This document shows, piece by piece, positions 18,839 to 27,527 of a stretch of DNA of 64,000 nt. This DNA is from Moheibacter sp035515075 (GTDB taxonomy: Bacteria > Bacteroidota > Bacteroidia > Flavobacteriales > Weeksellaceae). Each line of letters starts with the position of its first letter. Positions within the stretch are counted from its first letter, which is position 1. The DNA lies in the NCBI GenBank assembly GCA_035515075.1, contig DATJBZ010000029.1, positions 82,180 through 146,179 on the forward strand, read 5' to 3'. Position numbers and translations under genes: made by a program. The notes below the pieces were generated by a model. That model made no database searches. It saw only the letters and a list, made by a program, of their open reading frames with translations, and was not told the origin of the DNA.

Positions 18839-19126
18839 TCAGATAAACTCCTCATTTCTAGGAACAATCGGGACGAGGATTTTCTTGTCATCAATTTCGT
18901 GCAAAAACACAGGATAGCGAAGTGAGAAGGATTCGAGGCCGTATTTTTCTTTTTCAGCTATATTTTCAAAAGAAATACCCTTGTGTTCCATGGCTTTTTT
19001 CAAAGCAACAAGAAAGCGTCCTCTTTCACCGACCCAACCGTTGTAGGAGGTCTCTTGGTTGAAAATGTTGACCAATTCAAAATCGTTCAAGGTCTTTAAA
19101 TAAGTGTAATTGTTTTTTGACATCAT
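18839..19126 (-). CDS. Orphan small protein, unrecognised
   Basis: 95 residues with two Met codons at the start. I do not recognise a family. It is soluble, with no signal peptide or membrane segment. The N-terminal part (LNDFELVNIFNQETSYNGWVG) looks helical and the C-terminal part ends in short beta-like stretches (KKILVPIVP). Support for a real gene is the consensus promoter TTTG-N18-TATATTTG on the same strand (19268-19297), which would give a leader of ~135 nt. It stands alone in a low-coding islet between fur and nrdB. Confidence 0.5.
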   Translation of the reverse strand: MMSKNNYTYLKTLNDFELVNIFNQETSYNGWVGERGRFLVALKKAMEHKGISFENIAEKEKYGLESFSLRYPVFLHEIDDKKILVPIVPRNEEFI

Positions 19127-19267
19127 GTAAAAATTTAAAAGTGAAACAAAATTTTACATCAAAAAATCAGGGAAGTGCGTGATGGCAATTTTTCCTTTCG
19201 GCTCATCCATTTTAGCACCGCGGCATTTGCTCGGTTGCTGTCAATTCAATGACTCTTGATGTTGGTA

Positions 19268-19297
19268 CAAATATAAGCTATAATTATTCATTACAAA
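19268..19297 (-). promoter_or_regulatory. Consensus promoter of the orphan gene
   Basis: Read on the minus strand: TTTG (19297-19294), 18-nt spacer, TATATTTG (19275-19268). Full match to both elements. Confidence 0.6.
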
Positions 19298-19353
19298 ATG
19301 ATTGAGCCCAAATGAACTATCGCTTAACCTATTTTAACGCCATTCAATAATCG

Positions 19354-19366
19354 ACTAAAAATCAAC
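19354..19366. repeat. 13-bp direct repeat, right copy
   Basis: ACTAAAAATCAAC, identical to 18607-18619 and in the same orientation. Confidence 0.4.
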
Positions 19367-19589
19367 GCATTGAAAGTTGTTGATAACCTTTTGATTTCTT
19401 TTGTCATTTCAGTCTTCAATGTCCTAATTATTGCGCTATTTTTGAAATTCGTGAAATTCTTTGGGAAATATATTTAAAGTTTTGACAGCGAGTTGATTTG
19501 ATTTTTCAGTTCTCGCCTTCCTTAGATTTTAATACACCTTCCCAACGAAATTTCATCCACTAAAGTCTAATTTTATATTTCAAGGTACT

Positions 19590-20564
19590 ATGTCTATTTT
19601 CGATAAAAGAATCAATTATAAACCATTTGAATACCCAGGAATTTTACAATTCACAGATGCGATCAACAAGTCTTTTTGGGTACACAATGAAATCGATTTT
19701 ACGGCAGATACCCAAGATTTTCATTCGCATTTGACACTTGCCGAGAAAACAGCGATCAAACATAGTTTATTGGCGATTGCTCAAGTAGAAGTGGCGGTGA
19801 AGTCTTTTTGGGGAAATCTATACGATCATTTTCCAAAACCAGAATTCAATGGATTGGGCAGTACTTTTGCAGAATGCGAATTCAGGCACTCTGAAGCTTA
19901 TTCAAGATTGTTGGAAGTTTTGGGCTACAACGATGAATTTGAAAAACTGATCGAAGTCGATGTTATCCGCGAACGCATTGATTATTTATCCGCTGCTTTG
20001 AAAGACGCGAAATCAACCGACCGAAAAAGCTATGTGGTTTCATTGATCTTGTTTTCAATTTTGATTGAAAATGTTTCATTGTTCAGTCAATTTGCGATCA
20101 TTCTTTCCTTTACGCGTTTCAAAGGTTACATGAAAAACGTGAGCAACATCATCGCTTGGACTTCTGTGGACGAACAGGTGCATGCCAATGCTGGAATTTA
20201 TATCGTGAACCAAATCCGCAAAGAATTCCCAGATTTCTTTGACCAAGAAACCATCGATTTCATTCAAGAGACTGTAAAAAATTCGATCGAAGTTGAAGCC
20301 AAAATTTTGGATTGGATTTTTATCGAAGGCGAAATTGAAACAGTGAACAAAAAGAATTTATTGAACTTCATGAAATTCAGAGTGGACGATAGTTTGAAGA
20401 AAATCAATTTGGAACCGATTTACAACATTTCATACGAAGATTATAAACCGATGGTTTGGTTTGAAGAAGAAGTTTTTGCCAACAGCTTGGATGATTTCTT
20501 TGCCAAACGTCCGGTGGACTATACCAAACACGATAAATCCATCACCGCAGATGATTTATTTTAA
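19590..20564 (+). CDS. nrdB: Ribonucleoside-diphosphate reductase small subunit
   Basis: 324 residues. The class I R2 diiron site is complete: Glu67, Glu97 and His100 (in FAECEFRH), Glu160 (ILIEN), Glu195 and His198 (SVDEQVH). A tyrosine at 104, four residues after His100, occupies the place of the radical tyrosine (E. coli Tyr122), so a tyrosyl-radical enzyme is expected. It supplies the radical for reduction of ribonucleotides to deoxyribonucleotides in the cytoplasm. nrdA follows after 39 nt, in one operon ended by a hairpin at 22382. The gene order small-then-large subunit is common in Bacteroidota. No nrdI is present, arguing against class Ib. Confidence 0.95.
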   Translation: MSIFDKRINYKPFEYPGILQFTDAINKSFWVHNEIDFTADTQDFHSHLTLAEKTAIKHSLLAIAQVEVAVKSFWGNLYDHFPKPEFNGLGSTFAECEFRHSEAYSRLLEVLGYNDEFEKLIEVDVIRERIDYLSAALKDAKSTDRKSYVVSLILFSILIENVSLFSQFAIILSFTRFKGYMKNVSNIIAWTSVDEQVHANAGIYIVNQIRKEFPDFFDQETIDFIQETVKNSIEVEAKILDWIFIEGEIETVNKKNLLNFMKFRVDDSLKKINLEPIYNISYEDYKPMVWFEEEVFANSLDDFFAKRPVDYTKHDKSITADDLF

Positions 20565-20603
20565 TTAAACAACAAAACACAACCCCAAAAGCACTATACA
20601 ATT

Positions 20604-22301
20604 ATGGAAACAAACAGTGGATTGCCGATGCAAACATCCTTACAGCCAGAAACTTTACCGAAACTTTGGTGGAAAAATGAAGAAAGCGAACAGATCCTGA
20701 ATCGCGGTTATTTATTGAAAGGAGAAACCGTAGAAGGCGCGATAGAGCGCGTGGCTACTGCAGCAGCAAAACGTTTGTACAAACCAGAATTGATCGAACC
20801 ATTCAAAGAGATGATCGAGCGAGGTTGGATGAGTTTGAGTTCACCCGTTTGGGCCAATATGGGGACACAAAGAGGTTTACCGATCTCTTGTTTCAACGTA
20901 TTTGTACCGGACAGCATCGAAGGAATTACCCACAAATTGGGCGAAGTCATCATGCAAACCAAAATTGGGGGAGGAACTTCGGGTTATTTTGGTTCTTTGA
21001 GAGAAAGAGGAAGTGCGGTAACAGATAATGGGAAGAGCAGTGGTGCGGTGAGTTTCATGAAATTGTTTGATACAGCGATGGACACCATTTCTCAAGGCGG
21101 TGTGCGCCGTGGGGCATTTGCGGCGTATTTGGACATTGACCATGCGGACATCGAAGAATTTTTGAAAATCAAAGACATCGGAAATCCGATTCAAAATCTA
21201 TTTACCGCAGTTTGTGTACCTGATTATTGGATGCAAGAAATGATCGATGGCGATGCTGAAAAGCGCCAAATTTGGGCGAAAGTTTTGGAATCTCGTCAAC
21301 AAAAAGGCTTGCCGTACATTTTCTTTTCGGACAATGTCAACCGAAACAAACCACAAGTGTACAAGGACCTGAACATGCGCATTTATGCAAGCAATTTGTG
21401 TTCAGAAATCATGTTGCCTTCGAGCATGGACGAATCTTTCATTTGTTGTTTGTCTTCCATGAACTTGGAATTGTACGACGAATGGAAAGATACAGAAGCA
21501 GTGAAATTGGCAATTTTCTTTTTGGATGCCGTTTTGCAAGAGTTCATCGAAAAAACAGAAGGAAACCACTACTTGGCTTCAGCCAATCGATTTGCGAAAC
21601 GCCACCGTGCTTTGGGGTTGGGCGTTTTGGGTTGGCATTCTTATTTGCAGAAAAACATGATTCCATTTGAAGGATTGGAAGCCAAGATGTTGACCAACGA
21701 AATCTTTAAAAACATCCAGGACAAAGCCGACAAGGCAACCCAGGATTTGGCAAGAATTTATGGTGAACCAGAATTATTGAAAGACTACGGAAGAAGAAAC
21801 ACAACGACTTTGGCCATTGCTCCAACGACTTCTTCTTCAGCAATCTTGGGACAAACCTCTCCAGGGATTGAACCTTTCTCATCGAATTATTACAAAGCAG
21901 GCTTGTCCAAAGGAAATTTCATCCGTAAAAATAAATATTTGGCAAAATTGCTGGAAGAAAAAGGATTGGACAACGAGGAAACTTGGCGAAGCATCATGTT
22001 GAGCGCAGGAAGCGTACAGCAATTGGATGGTTTGACCGATGAAGAAAAAGCAGTATTCAAAACTTTTAGAGAAATCAGCCAATTGGAAATCATCCAACAA
22101 GCGTCTATTCGCCAGAAATACATCGATCAAGCCCAAAGTTTGAACTTGAACATTCCATCTGGCTTGCCAATCAAAGAAGTCAACAAATTGATGATTGAGG
22201 CTTGGAAATTGGGCGTAAAAACCTTGTATTACCAAAGAAGTCAAAGCGTTTCCAAAGAGATGGTGACTAGTTTGGTTTCTTGCATCAGTTGCGAAGGCTA
22301 A
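20604..22301 (+). CDS. nrdA: Ribonucleoside-diphosphate reductase large subunit (short form, no ATP cone)
   Basis: 565 residues, against ~760 for E. coli NrdA; the sequence begins almost directly at the catalytic barrel, so the N-terminal ATP-cone that mediates dATP inhibition is absent. Active-site residues are present: Cys96 in PISCFN (disulfide partner), thiyl Cys266 and Glu268 in NLCSEI, the Cys281/282 pair at the second redox position, and the C-terminal CISCEG with Cys560 and Cys563 for re-reduction. It is encoded 39 nt after nrdB. Overall activity regulation must work differently from E. coli or be missing. Confidence 0.93.
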   Translation: METNSGLPMQTSLQPETLPKLWWKNEESEQILNRGYLLKGETVEGAIERVATAAAKRLYKPELIEPFKEMIERGWMSLSSPVWANMGTQRGLPISCFNVFVPDSIEGITHKLGEVIMQTKIGGGTSGYFGSLRERGSAVTDNGKSSGAVSFMKLFDTAMDTISQGGVRRGAFAAYLDIDHADIEEFLKIKDIGNPIQNLFTAVCVPDYWMQEMIDGDAEKRQIWAKVLESRQQKGLPYIFFSDNVNRNKPQVYKDLNMRIYASNLCSEIMLPSSMDESFICCLSSMNLELYDEWKDTEAVKLAIFFLDAVLQEFIEKTEGNHYLASANRFAKRHRALGLGVLGWHSYLQKNMIPFEGLEAKMLTNEIFKNIQDKADKATQDLARIYGEPELLKDYGRRNTTTLAIAPTTSSSAILGQTSPGIEPFSSNYYKAGLSKGNFIRKNKYLAKLLEEKGLDNEETWRSIMLSAGSVQQLDGLTDEEKAVFKTFREISQLEIIQQASIRQKYIDQAQSLNLNIPSGLPIKEVNKLMIEAWKLGVKTLYYQRSQSVSKEMVTSLVSCISCEG

Positions 22302-22381
22302 GCATAGACATCTCTACCTCAATGGATAAGGGATGAACTTTTTGTCATAGCAACAACATCATTCTAAATATTAATTGTATA

Positions 22382-22411
22382 AAAATTTGGCCTCCGTTGA
22401 GGTCAAATTTT
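22382..22411 (+). terminator. Terminator of the nrdBA operon
   Basis: A 13-bp stem (22382-22394 with 22399-22411, one G-U pair) with tetraloop CGTT, ending in TTTT. Confidence 0.75.
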
Positions 22412-22555
22412 GTAATGGAGTGTTGGAAAAGATTGATTAAAAATGCCTTACAAATAATAATGAGGCTACATATCCCTTTGAGCAATAGAGTTATGAGGCT
22501 TTGGAATGGTTTTTGTTTAAGTAACGAGTTTGTTAACATTAAGTTATGTAATCAA

Positions 22556-23371
22556 ATGAAACACGCGCTATCTCTGATTGCCTTACTATCATTATTCTCT
22601 TGTAACACACTCAATAGCGAGAGTGTTTTATCTTCCAATTCCATCAATTTTGAAGAGTCAACTTCGATGATCAACCGTTATGGAAAAACGATTTTGGAGC
22701 GATTTGACGCTCCTTTGGGATACAATCGAGTGCGTGTAAACCCAGATGATTTCGGTGCTTATTTGAGAAGTTTGCCTTTGAAGCCCGACGGCAGTTTGGT
22801 TACTTATTACAACGGACAAACCAAACCCAACAACAATATCTATGCTTCTGTGGTGGATTTACCGATTTCTGATAGAAACATTCAAATGTCAGCAGATGCA
22901 GTGATGCGTTTGATTTCCGAATACTTGTATGCAAAAGAAGATTATGACCGCATTGTGTTTCATGCTGATAAAGTGCCGTTGCGTTTTACGGACTATGCGC
23001 ATCAGGATTATTCATCGGCGAAATTTCATCAATACATAGATTTTGTAATGGAAAAAGTTTCTACGCCAAGTTTTTGTTCTGACCTCAGAGCCATTCATTT
23101 ACACGAAATAAAAATCGGCGATATTTTTGTGCAAAATACTCTGCCCAATGGCCATGCAGTCATCGTGGTTGATATGGTAGAAAACCGAAAGGGCGATAAA
23201 TTGGTCTTATTGGCACAAGGTTTTCATCCCGCCCAAGAAATTCACATATTGACCAATCCCAACCAAGATGATTTGAGTCCTTGGTATGCGCTCAAAGAAG
23301 GGGAGTTGTTGACACCAGAATGGCGTTTCATGACATCCGATTTGATGCGTTTCAAATTTTTAGGCAACTAA
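22556..23371 (+). CDS. DUF4846 family lipoprotein
   Basis: 271 residues from the ATG at 22556, which places a lipoprotein signal at the N-terminus (MKHALSLIALLSLFSC, lipid-bearing Cys at 16); the open frame upstream of it is not needed. The body matches the DUF4846 pattern known from Bacteroidota: NRYGKTILERFDAPLGYNR at the start, SADAVMRLISEYLYAKEDYD in the middle, and GDIFVQNTLPNGHAVIVVD near the end, with a C-terminal WRFMTSD. Function is unknown; location is a lipid-anchored envelope protein. It precedes another small lipoprotein gene in the same direction. Confidence 0.8.
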   Translation: MKHALSLIALLSLFSCNTLNSESVLSSNSINFEESTSMINRYGKTILERFDAPLGYNRVRVNPDDFGAYLRSLPLKPDGSLVTYYNGQTKPNNNIYASVVDLPISDRNIQMSADAVMRLISEYLYAKEDYDRIVFHADKVPLRFTDYAHQDYSSAKFHQYIDFVMEKVSTPSFCSDLRAIHLHEIKIGDIFVQNTLPNGHAVIVVDMVENRKGDKLVLLAQGFHPAQEIHILTNPNQDDLSPWYALKEGELLTPEWRFMTSDLMRFKFLGN

Positions 23372-23425
23372 TCTTTTTCATTCAAAAGATAAATTCAGTA
23401 ATTTTGTGAATTATTGAATTTAAAA

Positions 23426-23875
23426 ATGAAAAAAATAATCCTTTGTTTTACTTTCTCACTGGGAATTCTCGCTTGCAATTCATCAAAAATTGCTTCCAAA
23501 GACCTTTCAGAGAAGCATACTCAAATTTTGTTTCAATCTGAATACGGTGGTTCAGGAACGGATGAAATCCAGTTGATCACCCAAAAAGAAGCATTCACGG
23601 AACTTTGGGAAGAAATTACGGGGCAACCGAAAGAAGAAATTCAAGCTTTTAATGACCAAGAAGAGATGGTCATCATCAAACATTTCACAAGTGGTCGATC
23701 TGGCGGAGCGACTTATACCGTCAATAAAATCAAAGAAAAAAAAGGACACATTCAAGTTTACTATTCAGTACAAGGACCTGGCGCAATCGGCACTGACGCA
23801 ATCACCAGTCCAGTTTTGATGGTCAAGGTGAATAAACAAGACAAGCCGACCATTGAGTTCATTCTTCAACAATAG
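23426..23875 (+). CDS. Small lipoprotein with PrcB-like domain
   Basis: 149 residues from ATG 23426 (an upstream TTG adds only four residues). A lipoprotein signal ends at GILAC (Cys17). The following ~110 residues resemble the C-terminal domain of PrcB-type proteins: a query-like YGGSGTDEIQLITQKEAF start, EEMVIIKHFTSGRSGGATYTVNKI in the centre and a final beta strand. PrcB is an accessory of a spirochaete surface protease, but in Bacteroidota single-domain homologues have no assigned role. It lies 18 nt before the cysteine desulfurase gene and might be co-transcribed. Confidence 0.55.
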   Translation: MKKIILCFTFSLGILACNSSKIASKDLSEKHTQILFQSEYGGSGTDEIQLITQKEAFTELWEEITGQPKEEIQAFNDQEEMVIIKHFTSGRSGGATYTVNKIKEKKGHIQVYYSVQGPGAIGTDAITSPVLMVKVNKQDKPTIEFILQQ

Positions 23876-23893
23876 AAACACACACAAACAAAC

Positions 23894-25048
23894 ATGAAGA
23901 GAATATATTTGGATCATGCGGCCACCACGCCTATGCATCAAGAAGTGATCGATGAAATGATGGTGTCCATGCGAGAGATTTATGGCAATCCTTCTTCGAC
24001 GCACGTATTTGGCCGAGAAGCTAAAGCCAAGATAGAATTGTCACGAAAAAAAATTGCGGAAGCTTTGAACGTCATGCCATCAGAAATCATTTTCACTTCC
24101 TGTGGGACGGAAGCCAACAATTTGATCATCCGTTCTGCCGTTGAATATTTGGGCGTCAAGCGCATCATCACTTCTGAATTGGAACACAAATGCGTCAAAG
24201 AAACGACACGGGAAATGGGCGAAAGAAAGGAAGTCGAACTGCTCAAAGTCACAACCAATGCACTGGGAGAAATTGATTACCAAGATTTGGAACAAAAATT
24301 AAAAGCTTCTCCTCAAAAAACCTTGGTGACTTTGATGCATGCCAACAATGAAATCGGCAATTTATTGGACGTCAAAAAAGTCCAAGAAATGTGCGAAGAG
24401 GTGGGAGCGCTTTTTCATACCGATACGGTCCAAACCTTGGCGCACTATCCCATCGATTTGGGAGAAATGAAAATAGATTTCGCTTCATGTAGCGCTCATA
24501 AATTTCACGGTCCCAAAGGAATAGGTTTTGCTTTTATCAGAAAATCAACCGGATTTCACCCACAAATTACTGGTGGAGGACAAGAAAGAGGTTTGCGCTC
24601 AGGCACTGAAAATGTTCACGGTGTGATTGGCTTGGCCAAATCTTTGGACATCGCATTGCGCGATTTGGACGAACACAAAAAGCACATCGAAACATTGAAG
24701 AAATACACGATTGAACAATTGCAATCTGCCATTCCCAACATACAATTCAATGGAAATTCTGCTGATTTAGACAAAAGCCTTTATACGGTGTTGAACCTTC
24801 GTTTGCCGTTCAAAGATCCTTTGATTGGTTTTGAATTGGAATTGAAAGGCATCGCAGTTTCTCAAGGAAGTGCTTGCAGTTCTGGCGCTTCCAAGGTTTC
24901 GGATGTTATTCAATCTTTGATGCCATTGGAGGAAATTGAACAAACAACGCCTTTGCGGATTTCATTTAGTTGTTACAATACGAAAGAAGAAATTGATGTT
25001 TTGGTTGGAATTTTGAAAAAAATCAACGACAAGCACCAAAACAACTGA
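23894..25048 (+). CDS. Cysteine desulfurase (NifS/IscS type)
   Basis: 384 residues. The PLP fold-type I pattern is clear: YLDHAATTP at the N-terminus, His149/Asn-rich loop HANNEIG, Schiff-base Lys203 in CSAHKFHGPKG and the catalytic Cys328 in GSACSSGASK, in the flexible loop that carries the persulfide. It removes sulfur from L-cysteine for Fe-S clusters and thiolated cofactors. No iscU or sufE is adjacent, so the acceptor is unknown. The next gene, cvpA-like, starts 2 nt after the stop. Confidence 0.93.
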   Translation: MKRIYLDHAATTPMHQEVIDEMMVSMREIYGNPSSTHVFGREAKAKIELSRKKIAEALNVMPSEIIFTSCGTEANNLIIRSAVEYLGVKRIITSELEHKCVKETTREMGERKEVELLKVTTNALGEIDYQDLEQKLKASPQKTLVTLMHANNEIGNLLDVKKVQEMCEEVGALFHTDTVQTLAHYPIDLGEMKIDFASCSAHKFHGPKGIGFAFIRKSTGFHPQITGGGQERGLRSGTENVHGVIGLAKSLDIALRDLDEHKKHIETLKKYTIEQLQSAIPNIQFNGNSADLDKSLYTVLNLRLPFKDPLIGFELELKGIAVSQGSACSSGASKVSDVIQSLMPLEEIEQTTPLRISFSCYNTKEEIDVLVGILKKINDKHQNN

Positions 25049-25050
25049 TC

Positions 25051-25521
25051 ATGAATTGGTTGGACGCCACATTGGTTGGTTTTTTAGTTTTGGGTTTCTT
25101 GTTGGGATTTAGAAAAGGATTCATTCGTTCTTTTTCTGGATTCATCGGCATGGGATTGGCCATTTGGGCGGGCATCAATTTTTCAAATTTATTGGACACT
25201 TATGTGGCACAATACGATGCGATACCAGACAGTTTGGTGTCGATTGTTTCTTTGTTGGTCATGATTTTTTTGGTGTATTTGAGTCTTAAAATCGTTGCCA
25301 AAATCCTTCATTCTGTGGTCCACACCGTTGGTTTAGGGTTACTCAATCGTTTGGGTGGCGCATTGTTTGGAGGTTTGATCAATTTATTGTTGGTCACTGC
25401 TTTCGTTTATTATTTTGAACCTTATTTGCCTTGGTTGGTCGAGCAAGAAAGCATAGATCAAAGCCAATACATCCCACATACCCAAGCCCTCGCTAATTTT
25501 CTTAAAATATCGATGGTTTGA
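25051..25521 (+). CDS. CvpA family membrane protein
   Basis: 156 residues with four hydrophobic helices (~5-22, 28-46, 62-83, 105-124). The start MNWLDATLVGFLVLGFLLGFRKGFIRS is typical of CvpA proteins, known in E. coli for colicin V production and growth in the presence of bile salts. It is an inner-membrane protein of unclear molecular role. Two bases separate it from the cysteine desulfurase, so they share a transcript. The promoter of the next gene starts inside its stop region. Confidence 0.85.
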   Translation: MNWLDATLVGFLVLGFLLGFRKGFIRSFSGFIGMGLAIWAGINFSNLLDTYVAQYDAIPDSLVSIVSLLVMIFLVYLSLKIVAKILHSVVHTVGLGLLNRLGGALFGGLINLLLVTAFVYYFEPYLPWLVEQESIDQSQYIPHTQALANFLKISMV

Positions 25522-25545
25522 ATTTAACAATTAATACTATATTTG
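25517..25545 (+). promoter_or_regulatory. Promoter of the acyl-CoA dehydrogenase gene
   Basis: TTTG 25517-25520 (across the cvpA stop), 17-nt spacer, TATATTTG 25538-25545, leader of about 20 nt before ATG 25572. Confidence 0.55.
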
Positions 25546-25571
25546 AATTTTAATAAAAAAATTAATAAAAG

Positions 25572-26714
25572 ATGGATTTTCAATTATCAGAAGAACATTT
25601 AATGATACAACAAGCCGCAAGAGATTTTGCGCAGAATGAATTGCTACCAGGTGTAATCGAGAGAGATGACCAACAAATTTTCCCAGCCGAACAAATCAAA
25701 AAAATGGGAGAGTTGGGCTTTTTGGGTATGATGGTCGATCCGAAATATGGCGGTGGCGGTTTGGACACACTTTCTTATGTTTTGGCGATGGAAGAAATCT
25801 CAAAAGTAGATGCTTCTGCCTCAGTAGTGATGTCAGTAAACAACTCTCTGGTATGTTGGGGATTGGAAAACTTTGGTACGGAAGAGCAAAAACAAAAATA
25901 TTTGACCAAATTGGCCACGGGTGAAGTCATCGGTGCTTTTTGTCTGTCTGAACCTGAAGCAGGATCGGACGCCACTTCTCAAAGAACAACAGCAGAAGAC
26001 AAAGGCGATTACTATTTGTTGAATGGTACCAAAAACTGGATCACCAACGGAAGTACCGCTTCTGTTTATTTGGTGATTGCGCAAACCGATCCAGAATTAG
26101 GACACAAAGGCATCAACTGCTTGATTGTGGAAAAAGGGATGGAAGGTTTCCAAGTGGGTCCAAAAGAAAACAAATTGGGTATCCGCGGATCTGATACGCA
26201 TTCATTGATGTTCACTGATGTGAAAGTTCCGAAAGAAAACCGCATTGGAGAAAATGGTTTTGGATTCAAATTCGCGATGCAAACCTTGTCAGGTGGAAGA
26301 ATTGGTATTGCTTCTCAAGCTTTGGGAATTGCCAGTGGCGCCTTAGAATTGGCTTTAAAATATTCAAAAGAAAGAAAAGCTTTTGGCAAAGCGATTTCAG
26401 AACACCAAGCGATTGCTTTCAAATTGGCAGACATGGCGACTGAAATTGAAGCGGCAAGATTTTTATGTTTGAACGCCGCTTGGTTGAAAGACCAAGGAAA
26501 AAACTTCGACAAAGAAGGTGCAATGGCCAAATTGTTTGCTTCAAAAGTAGCCATGGACGCTACGGTTGAAGCAGTTCAAATCCACGGTGGCTACGGTTAT
26601 GTAAAGGATTACCATGTCGAGCGTTTGATGCGTGACGCAAAAATCACCCAGATTTATGAAGGAACTTCTGAAATCCAAAAAATTGTGATTTCTCGTTCGA
26701 TTTTGAGAGATTAA
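25572..26714 (+). CDS. Acyl-CoA dehydrogenase
   Basis: 380 residues, standard for the family. FAD and substrate motifs are visible: FCLSEPEAGSDATS, KNWITNGSTA, GRIGIASQALGIA and the C-terminal QIHGGYGYVKDYHVERLMRDAKI. The catalytic base is Glu363 in IYEGTSEIQ, the position used by short- and medium-chain enzymes. It oxidises acyl-CoA to 2-enoyl-CoA, passing electrons to ETF. Short-chain (butyryl) or branched substrates are the most common for Bacteroidota homologues but cannot be fixed here. It is a single-gene unit with its own promoter and terminator. Confidence 0.94.
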   Translation: MDFQLSEEHLMIQQAARDFAQNELLPGVIERDDQQIFPAEQIKKMGELGFLGMMVDPKYGGGGLDTLSYVLAMEEISKVDASASVVMSVNNSLVCWGLENFGTEEQKQKYLTKLATGEVIGAFCLSEPEAGSDATSQRTTAEDKGDYYLLNGTKNWITNGSTASVYLVIAQTDPELGHKGINCLIVEKGMEGFQVGPKENKLGIRGSDTHSLMFTDVKVPKENRIGENGFGFKFAMQTLSGGRIGIASQALGIASGALELALKYSKERKAFGKAISEHQAIAFKLADMATEIEAARFLCLNAAWLKDQGKNFDKEGAMAKLFASKVAMDATVEAVQIHGGYGYVKDYHVERLMRDAKITQIYEGTSEIQKIVISRSILRD

Positions 26715-26738
26715 ATCTAGGATCAAGATCAAATATAG

Positions 26739-26777
26739 AAAAGCCTTTTTGCTTCATTGGTGAAAAGGCTTTTTTTG
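26739..26777 (+). terminator. Terminator of the acyl-CoA dehydrogenase gene
   Basis: AAAAGCCTTTT (26739-26749) pairs with AAAAGGCTTTT (26763-26773), followed by further T residues. Confidence 0.85.
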
Positions 26778-26815
26778 TATCTTAGGAAATTCATAGCCAC
26801 CATTACAATCAATGA

Positions 26816-27433
26816 ATGCTGCCAAAACAAAGAACTATGTTTGATGAACTGATACAATATTTCGAAGAAAAATCGGTTGAAATCACGCCTGAAATCCGTC
26901 AATTGATCGACCAAAGATTGGAAAGAAGAAGTGTCAAGAAAAATGAAATCCTTTTGAAAGAAGGCGAGCGCTGTCAGCATACCTTCTTTGTCGCCAAAGG
27001 ATTGTTGCGCGCCTATACCATGGATGAAAACGGCAAAATGCACTTGTTGCAATTTGCACCTGAAAATTGGTTAATTTCTGATCGTTCCAGCGTACTATTT
27101 GATGAGTTGTCAGACCAAAACATCGACGCCATTGAAGATGCTGAAATCATTCTCATCGACAATGCATTTTTCGAAGAAGTTACCAAAATAAGCCCGAGTT
27201 TTCAACGGTTCAATATGTTGGCTTTGAACAACAGAATCCGTCATTTGAATAAGAGGATCAACCGTCTGATCAGCGCTTCAGCCGAAGTGCGTTATTTGGA
27301 CTTCATTGCATTGTACCCCAATTTACTGTCGCGCGTGCCACAATGGATGATTGCTTCTTATTTGGGCATTACACCAGAATCGTTGAGTCGCGTGCGCAAA
27401 GAATTGGTTCACAAGAAATTTAAGACCGAGTGA
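26816..27433 (+). CDS. Crp/Fnr family transcriptional regulator
   Basis: 205 residues, from ATG 26816 or the later ATG at 26837. Residues ~25-130 form a cyclic-nucleotide-binding-like beta barrel (KNEILLKEGERCQHTFFVAKG), and the C-terminal helix-turn-helix includes IASYLGITPESLSRVRKEL. There is no cysteine set for an Fe-S cluster, so it is not an FNR-type oxygen sensor; the ligand is unknown. Such regulators in Bacteroidota often stand next to the gene they control; here the pirin gene follows after 94 nt with its own -7 element, and co-regulation is a reasonable guess. Confidence 0.85.
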   Translation: MLPKQRTMFDELIQYFEEKSVEITPEIRQLIDQRLERRSVKKNEILLKEGERCQHTFFVAKGLLRAYTMDENGKMHLLQFAPENWLISDRSSVLFDELSDQNIDAIEDAEIILIDNAFFEEVTKISPSFQRFNMLALNNRIRHLNKRINRLISASAEVRYLDFIALYPNLLSRVPQWMIASYLGITPESLSRVRKELVHKKFKTE

Positions 27434-27495
27434 TCATTACTTCATTTCAAAGAGATTTATTGACCTACATCAACACAACTGCCTGATTCTTTTTC

Positions 27496-27503
27496 TATCT
27501 TTG
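27496..27503 (+). promoter_or_regulatory. -7 element of the second pirin gene
   Basis: TATCTTTG, full TAnnTTTG match, about 24 nt before ATG 27528. No TTG at the right distance was seen, which would suit an activator-dependent promoter. Confidence 0.4.
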
Positions 27504-27527
27504 AATGAATTCAAAAAAGATAAAAAA

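Larger units (their letters stand above)
19127..19589. other. 463-nt non-coding stretch upstream of nrdB
   Basis: Contains the leader and promoter of the leftward orphan gene, a short locally GC-richer segment (~19185-19250) unlike its AT-rich surroundings, and the right copy of the 13-bp direct repeat. Near the nrdB start there is only TATATTTC (19574-19581), a one-mismatch -7 element. I found no NrdR-box pair. Confidence 0.4.

Noticed and set aside
18647..18925. Plus-strand open frame of 92 codons in the fur-nrdB islet
   Set aside because: It runs antisense to the orphan gene, which has a consensus promoter; the frame has no recognisable features and no -7 element upstream.
19440..19589. 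NrdR-box pair or riboswitch upstream of nrdB
   Set aside because: No tandem NrdR boxes and no conserved riboswitch core could be recognised.
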